In this document: positions 55,100 to 64,000 of the stretch, one piece after another
Position numbering within the stretch: the stretch's first letter is position 1
Layout: every line of letters starts with the position of its first letter
Translations under genes and position numbers: made by a program
From: Phytophthora quininea
Taxonomy: Eukaryota > Oomycota > Peronosporomycetes > Peronosporales > Peronosporaceae
Length of the DNA stretch: 64,000 nt
Direction of reading: 5' to 3'
NCBI GenBank assembly: GCA_011947345.1
Contig: JAAVTG010000064.1
Coordinates: 550,865 to 614,864, forward strand
The notes under the pieces: generated by a model
Database searches by the model: none
The model's input: the letters and a program-made list of their open reading frames with translations, nothing else
Told to the model about the DNA's origin: nothing

Positions 55100-57428
55100 A
55101 TGGACCGCTTCGCGCTAGACAAGCTCAAGAACGTCATGGACGACGCGTAGGCCACACTCTACCTGCTCTACCCGGCCTACCTCAACTTACTCTTTGTCTG
55201 TTTGCCAGCAAGAGCGCCGTCAAGGCCAAGATGGGGACCGACGTGGAACGAAAGATGGAGGAGGCGCTGTCCAACAAGAACTGGGGCGCGTCCAGCACGC
55301 TGCTCAACGAGATCTCGCAGCTCACGTACGACTACGAGGGCTACGGCGTCGTGATGCGCAAGATCTGGGAGGCGCTGGACGCCGAGGGCCGCCAGTGGCG
55401 CACCGTCTACAAGGCGCTGAGTCTGCTGGAGCATTTGATCAAGAACGGCACCGAGAGGGTCATCGAGAACGCACGTGACCACATGTTCAAGCTGCGTCAT
55501 CTCTCGGGCTTCTCCTACCATGACGGAACCACGGACAGGGGCAATGGCGGTATGCTTCTATGATTTTATTACTATTATTACTACTTAACTTATTTATTTT
55601 GTGATATGGTAGTACGTGACAAGGCCAAGCAGCTTGTGGACATGCTGAACGACAATGAAATGATCCGATCCGAGAGAGAGAAGGCGGGACGGCTGCGCAA
55701 CAAGTACGTGGGCATTGGCAGCGGCGTTGGAGGCAGCATGGGCGGAGGATACAGTGGCAGTAGTGGCTACAGTGGAAGTGGAGGATACAGTGGAGGCGGT
55801 GGTGGTGGTGGCTACAGTGGAGGCGGCGGCTACAGTGGGGGAGGTAGCAGCAGCTACAGCGGTGGTGGTAGCACCAGCTACAGTGGTGGTGGTGGTGGTG
55901 GATACAGCGGTGGTGGTGGTGGTGGATACAGCGGTGGTGGGGGTCGATACGGTGACAACGACTCCAAGGGCTACCAGGACAAGGAGAAGAACTACTCGAG
56001 CCGCTATGCTGACGATGATCGTGGTAAGGATACATTTTGCTAGCAAGGTTTGGTTGAGTATTCATCATCGTGACGAATTGCTATGTGTGTGTGTTGAATA
56101 GATGAGGAAAGCGAGTCGGAGTCGGAGGAAGAGGCTCGCTCCAAGCGACGAACGGCATCGTCGAAGCGCAAAGCCGCTGCAAAGAAGAAAGAGGTGCGTT
56201 TTCAGGAAAGCTGACGTTGAAATTATTTCCGTTATTGTTAACCTTGGGATCGTGAGAACAGGAAGCTGAGAGCAAACCTGCGACGAAGGCACCGTCCGCG
56301 GCTCCATCGTTGTTGGACGCTGATCTCTTCAATGCTCCTGCCCCAGCAGGTATGTGCTAAAGACTTTCCGTTTGAAGGCGGCACATACCTAACGTTACGT
56401 ATGCTTGTCAATCCTGTTCATTAGCTGCCCCAGCGTCAAACACGTTTGATCCGTTCGCGGTGTCTCCTGCTGCCACCGCCCCGGCGGCCCCTCAGGCCGC
56501 ATCGTTCAACACGTTCGGCAGCGCTTCTCCCGCCTCTCAGCAAGGGTTCAACGCCTTTGGGAATGCGCAACCACAGCAGCCGCAACAGGCATCCTTTGAT
56601 GCGTTTGGAAATGCGAGCCAAGCGCAGCAGTTTGGCTCGTTTACTTCTGCGCCGCCTCAGCAACAAGGCTTTAATGCATTTGGCCAGCAAGGCAACACTG
56701 CACCCCGGCCCCCGCTTTTAACCAGCAACAGCAGTTCGGCCAGTTTGGAGGCATGCAAGGTGGAATGCAGGGCGGCATACAGGGCGGCATGCAGGGTATG
56801 CAGCCTATGCAAGGCGGCAACATGCAAAATGCCGCGCAAAGCAGGACGGCGTCGAACCCTGGCCAAAGTCACTCACAGCCGACTTCGGCACCGAAGGCAG
56901 AGCCAGAAAGGAAGAGCAACGACGCGTGGGAGCTGGCTCCTCTCTGTTTAACCTCAGCAACCTGGGAAGCTCGTCCTCGAGCACTGGCAGTGGGAGCGGG
57001 AACCGTCCCGTCCAGCAGCAGCAACAACAGGCGAACGGCGGCCGCAGTAGCTTCAGCGGCTTGGACACGCTCGCTGGTATGCCCAACAAACCCGCGATGG
57101 GAGTCGCTGGCGGCATGAACACGATGGCTGGTGGCATGAACTACGGCAACAATATGGGAATGGGAATGCCTCAAGGCGGAATGAACATGCAACAACCAGG
57201 ATACGGCCAGATGCAGATGGGCGGCATGCAAATGGGAGGCATGCAGCCCCGCCCGATGATGGGGGCATGGGAATGCAGCAACCTGCTATGGGCATGCAGC
57301 AGCCTGGCATGGGGATGATGAATCAAGGCGGCTTCGGTGGAATGCCTGCGATGCAGCAGCAGCAACAACAGCAGCAGCAACAGCAACGACAGCAGCAAGC
57401 GTTCAGTTCTTTTGGAAACTTTTCGTAA
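55100..57428 (+). CDS. Epsin-like ENTH-domain clathrin adaptor, six exons
   Basis: Exons: 55100-55146, 55209-55549, 55613-56023, 56102-56193, 56262-56349 and 56425-57428, all GT-AG. The ENTH domain (residues 1-155) shows W-G-A-S-S-T-L-L-N-E-I-S-Q-L-T-Y, M-R-K-I-W-E-A-L, W-R-T-V-Y-K-A-L-S-L-L-E-H-L-I-K-N-G and V-R-D-K-A-K-Q-L-V-D-M-L-N-D. A Gly/Ser/Tyr-rich linker of G-G-G-Y-S-G repeats, a Lys-rich acidic stretch and an adaptor-binding tail follow, with T-F-D-P-F, several F-N-A-F-G / F-D-A-F-G motifs, Met/Gly/Gln repeats and A-F-S-S-F-G-N-F-S. ENTH domains bind phosphoinositides and bend membrane in endocytosis. Breaks in exon 6 occur near 56708 (C run), near 56930, and in a G run near 57265. 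Confidence 0.88.
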
Positions 57429-57929
57429 GCTGTGGCTCTGCTTGTGGATATAGCACCGTAGCTTGGAGGAAACAAGACGCAGGATTGCGGTTTAACTAAC
57501 GGGGATGCCTACAGAAACGTCCAACTAGACAATAGGAATGACAATGCATCCGCAGGATACATGTGAACGAACGTCGACGTTGTCCAAATAGCTGGCGTGT
57601 CATAAATGTAAGCTCTCGTCGCCATTGAACTCCCGCAATGTACAGTCTTCCTACTGTCTACAATGGTATCTGCTACATCATCAAGCAAGTCGAGAAGGCC
57701 TGCAGCCACATCCAACACACCAAGTTGACTAACCCAACTACAAACGACAACGATGGCGGTGTAGAGGGCGATGGAGGAGGTACATGCACAGACGCATACC
57801 AATATCTGTCTCCTCCGAAGGTTTCAAAAGCCCGAAGCTTCACGACCACTGCGTTATCCACAGACACTCGTGGCATGGATACCCTGTTTGGCTATATCTA
57901 ACAGGAGGAACACTCACGCTCTGTTTCCT
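57429..57929. other. Spacer without a supported gene
   Basis: Convergent 3' flanks of the epsin-like gene and the minus-strand gene ending at 57930. Only short, unconvincing frames are present. Confidence 0.5.
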
Positions 57930-58733
57930 TCAGGAACATGCCGATAGTCGGCCGTGGAATGGATTCTGCGGAGACTGCGGTCGAGTGGCGCACTCGTCCA
58001 TCTCCATGTCCTTGCCCTCGATCCTTTGTACCGCAAAGGCCTGGAACATTTCCCCCGTGGCGCTACTGCTTCTGGGCAAGCTGGCGGTGGACGTGGCCAG
58101 GATGTTGATCTGGCTGGAGGTTTTCTTGAGACTTCCCCTCTCTTCGGGGTCTCTGTCTCCTCCACTGTCCACATGAACCGACTTCCGTTTCCTCAGCCCC
58201 TCTGGGTACTTGTTGAGGACACTAAAGGGCGATCGGACTCTCAAATGGCCAGGGATGGACAGTCTAGCTCGAGGACTGCGCCGACCCTTTGCAGGGGGCG
58301 AGTGCACTGCGTTACTGTCTTGTTTGTCTTCGTCGACGTCCATGGGGGTGATCTCCACGCCGTCGACACTCACCATGGCATCCAGTTCGTCCTCTTCAGA
58401 GAAGCTGCTGCCTGTGCTGAGCCTCCTGGCCTGCTGTTTGAGTCTCAGCTGCTTCCTCAGTACATCTCGGGGCTGTGGGGAGCTCGGCGGCGTGTTGGTT
58501 CGCTCTGGAGGCTGCAGAGGGAACACCTTGAAAGGTGGCCGGCTCTCTTCGGTGGTCGATGATTTGGTTTCAGTATGGTGACGGCCCACGGCGATCCGCT
58601 TGAGCTTCTCGCGCAGCAGATTCACGTCCTCGGGGTCGCTCACGAGCGAGTTGCGCCGCAGCTTGGAGCTGATGTTGACGGCCTCGGGCGTCATCCCAAT
58701 GGCGCGCGTCTTGGACTGGATGGGGGACGCCAT
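57930..58733 (-). CDS. Disordered, S/T-P-rich protein of unknown function, 267 residues
   Basis: One intact frame. The N-terminus M-A-S-P-I-Q-S-K-T-R-A-I-G-M-T-P-E-A-V-N resembles the start of cell-cycle-phosphorylated proteins. It has many S-P and T-P sites (P-P-S-S-P-Q-P, H-S-P-P, R-S-P-R) and basic patches (R-R-S-P-R-A-R, R-K-R-K). A helical segment reads D-P-E-D-V-N-L-L-R-E-K-L-K-R-I-A. No enzyme domain, signal peptide or membrane span is seen. It may be a CDK/MAPK substrate or microtubule-linked regulator (inference from composition only). Confidence 0.7.
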   Translation of the reverse strand: MASPIQSKTRAIGMTPEAVNISSKLRRNSLVSDPEDVNLLREKLKRIAVGRHHTETKSSTTEESRPPFKVFPLQPPERTNTPPSSPQPRDVLRKQLRLKQQARRLSTGSSFSEEDELDAMVSVDGVEITPMDVDEDKQDSNAVHSPPAKGRRSPRARLSIPGHLRVRSPFSVLNKYPEGLRKRKSVHVDSGGDRDPEERGSLKKTSSQINILATSTASLPRSSSATGEMFQAFAVQRIEGKDMEMDECATRPQSPQNPFHGRLSACS

Positions 58734-59125
58734 GCACGCAGACAGTTACGGAGGCCCCGCGCTGAATGCCGACGAAGAGTCGCTCGCTTTTTCTTCAAAC
58801 GACATGGGAAAAACCTCCGAGGTTTTCAATGTGATTATGCGCCATAATATTTATCGTTAAAGAAGTTTTTTTAATAAAAATCCACGTGAGTGACTCAGTT
58901 TGCCCCCAATTAAAGATAGTTTGCTGTCAGACAACCTCTTGCGAATTGCGACGTCTTCACTGATAGTATTAGTAGCTGTGGGGACTCACTTGGCGACCAG
59001 AGATTAGAACAAGTGGCAACGAAATTGTTGCTGAAGTTGATCACAATAGCACAATACACAAACTTCGTTGACACACGCAAAATTCATTCCCATTGTTGCC
59101 TTGCATTCTTGTGAAAATACCAGTC
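58734..59125. other. Spacer without a supported gene
   Basis: AT-richer DNA between the 5' end of the S/T-P-rich gene and the 3' end of the CRN-type gene; nothing recognised. Confidence 0.5.
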
Positions 59126-61353
59126 TCACAGCCAGCCCAAAAGCTGCATTTCATGCAATTCCTTGTCGTCAACTTCGGCAACGATTTTTGTCGCGATGCG
59201 CTTGGAGAGAAATTCGAGTTTATACTCATTCCTGCAGTTCGTTGCCGTGGGCACCATGGCCAAGATTCGGTCGGTCTTTAGGTATTGGCTTATCTTCGGG
59301 AACTTGTGCATAATTTTAAAGACATCATACCGGTGAATGGCAATGGCCAAATTCTCCGCAACTTGCACTCGGTCTGTGGCGAAAATCGCGGGCGGGATAC
59401 CCCGTATTCGGAAAACCGTTCACTCAAGATGCTGTCGGTCAACTTATCCTCACGAAGCGAGTTGCTCGCCCGAAGATCCTCAAGGGACCAGGGTGGCAGG
59501 ATAAACTTTGTCCTACTAACTTCATTGATAAACTGAAGGTATCCACGCGATCCACACGATTCGAAAACAACCGAAAATCCATAACACCGAGTGAACTTGG
59601 ACTCGCACTCGATCATCAAACGAACGACCCGTGGTTGCTGCTTCAGAATCGTGGCAACGTCTTGGCCAGAAAGCTCGTAAAACAGTTTGCCGTTGGAACA
59701 ATACTTGAAGTACACATCACGAATAACCAGCACCAACGTCGAGTCTGGCAGCAGCACGCCCAACTCGCGAGCCATGCGGAATGCGCAGTAAATACAGAAG
59801 AAGCTTTTGCCAGTCCCTCGATTCCCCGCCACCAAAACGTTTCTGGTCCTGTAGAGTTGACAGCATTCTGTCGCAAATTCCATGAGCTGATCGTAGATGA
59901 CACCAAAACAGGAACGCTCCAATATGTTGGCGAGATCCGGACTGCAACTCATCGCAGGAAGTCTGCCGGCTTGGAAGTAATTCACAGGAACAGATTCATC
60001 TCCCACTTGTAGTTGTGTATGCTTCATCTCACCCGGGAACCAATCGACTATTGGAATAAATTCTCGCTTGGACGTGTTGGCACGCACGACTAACACGTGA
60101 ATGCACAAGTCATCTTGAGGAGCACCATTGAAAACCTCGGCAATTTTGTTGTTGGGTTAATATAATCGTTGTCTTGGAATGCTTGAAATATCGAACCTTC
60201 ACCAGCCCTGAGACTTTTGGCGACGGGGGAATCGCGCGGAATCCAAGCTTCTTGAAGCTTTGCGAGGTGTAGTAGCAACCCAGTTGCACTCCCCGGCCCT
60301 CCCTGGTCTTTTTGGTTGCCCTTTGTAAATCCTCGACGTTGTCATCGCTACCAACAAATATCGAGAACGGACGGGTCCGATCCCCACAATAAGACACCAC
60401 AGCTTGGACCTTTCGGCTTCAGTATTCATCTTCTTCGAGTCTACATAAATGTTGTCCTCACTTCGAAACAAACGCTTCCATCGGTTTTCTTGGACAACCA
60501 CCAGCACATGAACTTGGCAACCCCGATGGACTCGAAAATGCCCAGCAGTTTCCTCATCGGGTCCAAAATTGAGGACTAGTACCATCAACATCGTTCTTGC
60601 AGTCGGCAATCTCAAACTTCTCCGCTTCCGGTGCATCGGAGGCGAGCCACTTGCTGTCTTTTGTCTTGGCGGCAAACAGTTTTTGCTGGAGGTGCCCCAC
60701 CTCAGCAAGGGCAGAGCCCCGTTCTGCTTGATTGCTCTCCTTAGATCCTTGACATCGGCGCTCTTCTTGACCGGAACCGAGAAGGCACCAAATCCCGCCC
60801 CGACCAGAAGACAAGCTAGCTTTAGCTTCTCCTTCGGCTGTACCAAGGCTTGGCCCCGAGCTCTGGTTGGGAACCTAAATGCCGGATCTCCACAAGAACG
60901 TGGATTTGACGTTCTCCAAGCGACTTGTACACTTTAGCGATTACTTTTTTTTTTGGGGGCCAACTCCTCGGCCCGTAGACCCGGAATCGACGATAACTCT
61001 GTCGTGGCGAGGGTCTTCGTTTGAGGCGCAGATTCGGACAGCCAGTCCCCATTCTCCGTCTTCGCCGCGTACAGACGCAACTGGGAAATATGAGCGCCGT
61101 TGAAACGCAGGCCTCCCTGCTTGAAGATCTCATCCTGAAGGTTAAATACTTGCAGGTCGGGGTCGATATACACGCGCTCTGTGGCCACATCCTGCGCTTG
61201 CAGTACACGATACCAGATCTTCATGCTTTCTTCGAATTCAGTTACTGAATAACATTTTCGTGAAAGTTGCCCACATAATACGTTTTTATTAACATGAAGG
61301 CCACGTCGAGTATAAGAGTGGATTCTGGTTCGCTTGTCAACCACCAAAGGCAT
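59126..61353 (-). CDS. Crinkler (CRN)-type protein: repeated header domains plus P-loop NTPase, frameshifted
   Basis: From 61353 leftward, three consecutive CRN-like headers can be read. The first has L-R-L-Y-A-A-K...D-W-L and ends Q-I-H-V-L-V. The second begins L-A-C-L-L-V-G-A-G-F-G-A-F-S-V, has K-L-F-A-A-K...K-W-L and ends V-H-V-L-V-V-V. The third has L-W-C-L-I-V-G and ends C-I-H-V-L-V-V. These correspond to the LFLAK, DWL and HVLV elements of CRN effectors. A C-terminal domain (60040-59126) follows, with the Walker A loop G-N-R-G-T-G-K-S and a later Y-G-V-S-R-P-R, as in the CRN/RHS-type NTPase group. Several frame breaks occur. It could be two genes (first header separate) or one multi-header gene, and may be a pseudogene. 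CRNs act inside host cells; no function is inferred beyond the family. Confidence 0.65.
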
Positions 61354-61419
61354 TCATCTTGAAATGGCTGCTAGTCTCTTAGCTCGTCTTGCCAGCCTGC
61401 CTTCTGCTTGTAAAATGGT

Positions 61420-61800
61420 TTACACGAAAGATCTATGGCCAGATCTCCGTTTTTCGATGCACACCTGACGGCAGGCCTCGCGGGTGTGTGTTGTCATCAT
61501 ACCAGTCGGAAACGGCTGACTACGATCCGCCCAGCGTGCGTCCCATTCCTTGACGCAGCTACAGTAATTCGAGAATATCTTGAGAGCAAGTTCGCTCATC
61601 GCTTCCAGCTCCTTTTCGTCCAGACCTGGAAGAGTCTCACCGAGGTGTGTTGTGCAGAATGTCTACGACCAGCAAAACCGCTTTACTAGACGACCAACTT
61701 TCAGGAAGTTCATCGCCAAAGGCAATGCCAAAAGTTTTAGCAGTCATTCTTTGGAAGACTATATTCAACTTGTGCTCACAGCTCCGTATGGACTTCTGCA
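61420..61800 (-). pseudogene. Unidentified coding fragment
   Basis: Two adjoining frames read M-T-A-K-T-F-G-I-A-F-G-D-E-L-P-E-S-W and then L-P-G-L-D-E-K-E-L-E-A-M-S-E-L-A-L-K-I-F, ending R-S-G-H-R-S-F-V-stop. The composition is convincingly coding. A single-base break near 61645 separates them. No family is recognised and no clear start is seen, so it is a partial or broken gene. Confidence 0.35.
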
Positions 61801-61807
61801 GTGTAGA

Positions 61808-62074
61808 CTACCCGCACTGGTTTGATGTTTGGGAGTGAATTGCTACATAAACTGCTTCCGCCACTGGTGGAGCGCTGTGAGGGTCTGATCGGCGCCAATA
61901 GTCGTCTTGGTCACGATGCTCTCCCATCTCCACGTCGCGTTCGTGTCGTCGCAGCAGAGCGTCCCGCATCGCTCGTCGGTAGCCTCGCCAGGCCCAGTAG
62001 CCGTGGCCCACGACGCCCAGCATCGCCAGGATAATGAGGCAATACACCGCAATGTACGCGCCACTCGAGCCCAT
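61808..62074 (-). CDS. Small single-pass membrane protein, 88 residues
   Basis: It starts M-G-S-S-G-A-Y and enters one hydrophobic helix (I-A-V-Y-C-L-I-I-L-A-M-L-G-V-V), then a Trp/Tyr-flanked border, an Arg-rich segment (R-G-Y-R-R-A-M-R, R-R-H-E-R-D) and an acidic tail with Y-W-R-R-S-D-P. The basic segment after the helix predicts a cytosolic C-terminus. Intact; family unknown. Confidence 0.55.
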   Translation of the reverse strand: MGSSGAYIAVYCLIILAMLGVVGHGYWAWRGYRRAMRDALLRRHERDVEMGEHRDQDDYWRRSDPHSAPPVAEAVYVAIHSQTSNQCG

Positions 62075-62196
62075 TGTTGATTGCCTTCAAACGAGAGAAT
62101 TGCAAGTGATAGACTGCGTGTTTCTATCGCTTCAGCCAGCCAATCAGAGCAAAGTTGAAGGCAACTTCAACTTGGTACTTGTATTGCCGTCTAAAT

Positions 62197-63900
62197 CTAA
62201 AGCTCGTAGTAGCATCGATCACAGACGCGGACGGGCACGTTGATGCCGAACTCCGGGATGGATTTCCACTTTTCCGAGCACCCTTCACACGAGGCCGCCG
62301 CAGTGGCGGCAGTTGTGCTGGTCACGATTCTGCTGAGCCTCGCTGTCGGACGTCGAGTTCCACGTGAAAGGCGAGTCGCAGCACATGCAGCGCGTCTTGG
62401 TGCTGAACGGCACCCACTCGGGCAGTGTCGGCTTGGCTCGACGCGCATCGCGTACGATACGCAACGCACTCAAGTAATTCCGTCCCAAGTGGTCGCTTAG
62501 CATGTTCTGCAGCACTGGGATATGCGAGAGCTCCTCGCACTTGCGGTCGACGTACACAGCCTCGTAGATGCCTTTGTAGAAGAAAAGATGAGTAACTTTG
62601 CCGGGGATGTAGAGTTCCTTGGGGTCCTCCAACAAGTTATTCGCCAAGTCCGCAATCACCTTCGCCTCCTCTTGGCGCTTCTCGGTTGGAGGCTCTAGCG
62701 CTTTATCTTCACTACTCGCCTCCCCAGCCTTGTCAAGCTGATCGATTAGATTCGTGCGCGTAAGAGTCCAAGATGAGACGTGGTTTTTGTCGTCGTCCTG
62801 CTTTGCTTTCCGTTCTTCCTCGGTCGGTTGATCCTTAGCAGCTGCAGCTTCGGCGCTTTTCTTTTGCTCTGCCAGCTTGCCTTGATTAGCAAGCTTACCT
62901 TTCCTCATGTCTGCTGCCTCCTTGGCCCACTCGCGCTTCCTGGGAGCCCAAAGTGTCTTTGCACGATCCTTAAACGCCTCCAAATCCTCAGAGGCTGTAT
63001 CACGCCAGCAGCCTTTGAAATTCTTTAGCTCGTCGACTAGCTTCAGAACGTTGGAGGCCTTAGCACGCGGAACAAAATCGTCTCGAAGCACAATCGAGTG
63101 GACAAAGTCGTCACAAGATTCAGCCACGCCCAAGTTTACACAGGCAGGGACAGCATACGCAAAGCATTCAAGGTCCTCGAACTCCTTCTGCAGCATAATC
63201 GACAGCAATGCCGCGCATCCAGCTCCCAAAGAGTGACCACCAAACACGATATGGTAACCTTCCTTATGTAAGACGCGCAGAGACTTGATAATGCGATCTT
63301 TGATCCACATGGCCGCCTTGAGCATACCGTGTGTGCGAAAGCATCAACAAAGCCTCCAGCAGTCTCGCTTTTAGATGCACCCGCAGCCGAAAGCCCAATA
63401 TCCTCTGGGTTGGCCTGGATATCTGTCAACACGTCTTGAACAGATTTGGAGCCTCGAATAAGCACAAGCGCCGTCTTGCTCTCCTTGTTGCCTAAGAGTG
63501 AGAACGAAGGGTGTCTGACATCCTGGTCTTGGACGTGTGCGTAGATCATTGAGAAGCCTTGCAGCTTGCTGATGCGCTGGACATCCAACACATCAAGCTC
63601 ATAGATGCCATGCAACGCCAAGGGGGCGTACTTGAGCATTTTGGCCAGAAGCTCATCCGAAACTGGTTCGCATTCTTTGTGACTTTCGCGTTCCCCCTCG
63701 GGGTCTGCTCCACGTTCGCCGCGATTCGTTGCCATAAAGTAATACGCTCCAATGGCTGCATCCTGGAAGCTGAGGTCGCCTACGTCTCCAATCAGACCTT
63801 TCAATGTGGAAAAGGATTGCATGAATTCGTTCCGAAGGATAAACCCCAGCAGACCCGCTTTGCCGTATTTCCGCAAGAAATCAGCACTGACAACTGCCAT
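62197..63900 (-). CDS. Class 3 lipase with C-terminal FYVE-type zinc finger, two frameshifts
   Basis: The N-terminal region (63900-63330) has D-A-A-I-G-A-Y-Y-F-M and A-L-V-L-I-R-G-S-K-S-V-Q-D-V-L-T-D, typical of the strand before the nucleophile in class 3 lipases. The nucleophile elbow G-G-H-S-L-G-A-G lies at about 63225, followed by C-F-A-Y-A-V-P and D-D-F-V-P-R. A charged Lys/Glu/Ala linker leads to a FYVE-like finger at about 62420-62200 (C-M-C-C, C-R-H-C-G-G-L-V, C-E-G-C, R-V-C-D-R-C). The architecture suggests a diacylglycerol/phospholipid lipase targeted to PI3P membranes. Breaks are a G run near 63335 and one base near 62290, between the G-G-L-V and C-E-G-C of one finger. The 5' end may extend past the Met at 63900. 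Confidence 0.82.
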
Positions 63901-64000
63901 TTTAGCCGCTGCACCGATAGAGCTGATTTCGCAGCGACGAGCGTACCGCCTGCAGCGCGCATGATCTTGTCTACGGTTGTGTCTGTAGCTGTGTTGAAAT
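63901..64000 (-). other. 5' flank of the FYVE-lipase gene
   Basis: The minus strand is open here in another frame from an ATG at about 63962 (M-R-A-A-G-G-T-L-V-A-A-K). The lipase may therefore start upstream with one more single-base shift. The window ends here. Confidence 0.3.

Overview
The window looks like nuclear DNA of a plant-pathogenic oomycete of the Phytophthora type. The supporting signs are short GT-AG introns of about 50-80 nt with CTAAC-like branch sites, a Crinkler (CRN) effector-type gene, PAN/Apple-domain secreted repeat proteins, sphingomyelinase-like EEP-jacalin proteins, a FYVE-lipase and a flagellar CCDC42-type protein. No species can be named from the sequence alone. Many genes read cleanly except for single-base shifts, mostly in short homopolymers. 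Either the assembly carries homopolymer errors or many genes are broken; I treat most shifts as probable errors and say so per gene.

Layout. (1) 1-14.8 kb: three neighbouring secreted proteins built on one plan: signal peptide, short N-terminal region (two of the three with an R-x-L-R-G-A motif and a T-S-W-P-D-D box), a huge low-complexity repeat, and a C-terminal PAN/Apple domain (seen in two). The repeats differ in chemistry: a 48-residue Ser/Asn/Gly/Pro unit, a Thr/Ala/Pro mucin octapeptide, and a Gly/Tyr/Ser/Asp unit. (2) 15-23.6 kb: PLD-like protein, small spliced gene, acyltransferase-3 protein, minisatellite, and decayed relics including a PAN-domain fragment copied from the third repeat gene. 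(3) 23,811-42,790: an 18,980-bp block bounded by inverted 19-bp ends that start with TTAA, as PiggyBac-superfamily transposons do, and containing a PiggyBac-type transposase. Inside are two nearly identical inverted arms (about 5.1 and 7.2 kb) flanking a four-exon gene whose last exon is an 81-bp array of about 41 copies. The arms carry decayed copies of an aquaglyceroporin and of an anaerobic (class III) ribonucleotide reductase NrdD joined to its NrdG-like activase. (4) 42.8-64 kb: ordinary gene-dense DNA with tandem EEP-jacalin genes, an XPG/Rad2 nuclease, a flagellar coiled-coil protein, a WW-ankyrin protein, an ENTH/epsin, a phospho-site-rich protein, a CRN-type NTPase gene with repeated header domains, a small membrane protein and a FYVE-lipase.

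The main candidate for something undescribed is region 3: a giant composite PiggyBac-ended element with a long internal palindrome, an accessory repeat gene in its centre, and bacterial-type metabolic cargo. Region 1 is a second candidate, as a family of modular secreted proteins whose repeat block has been exchanged.
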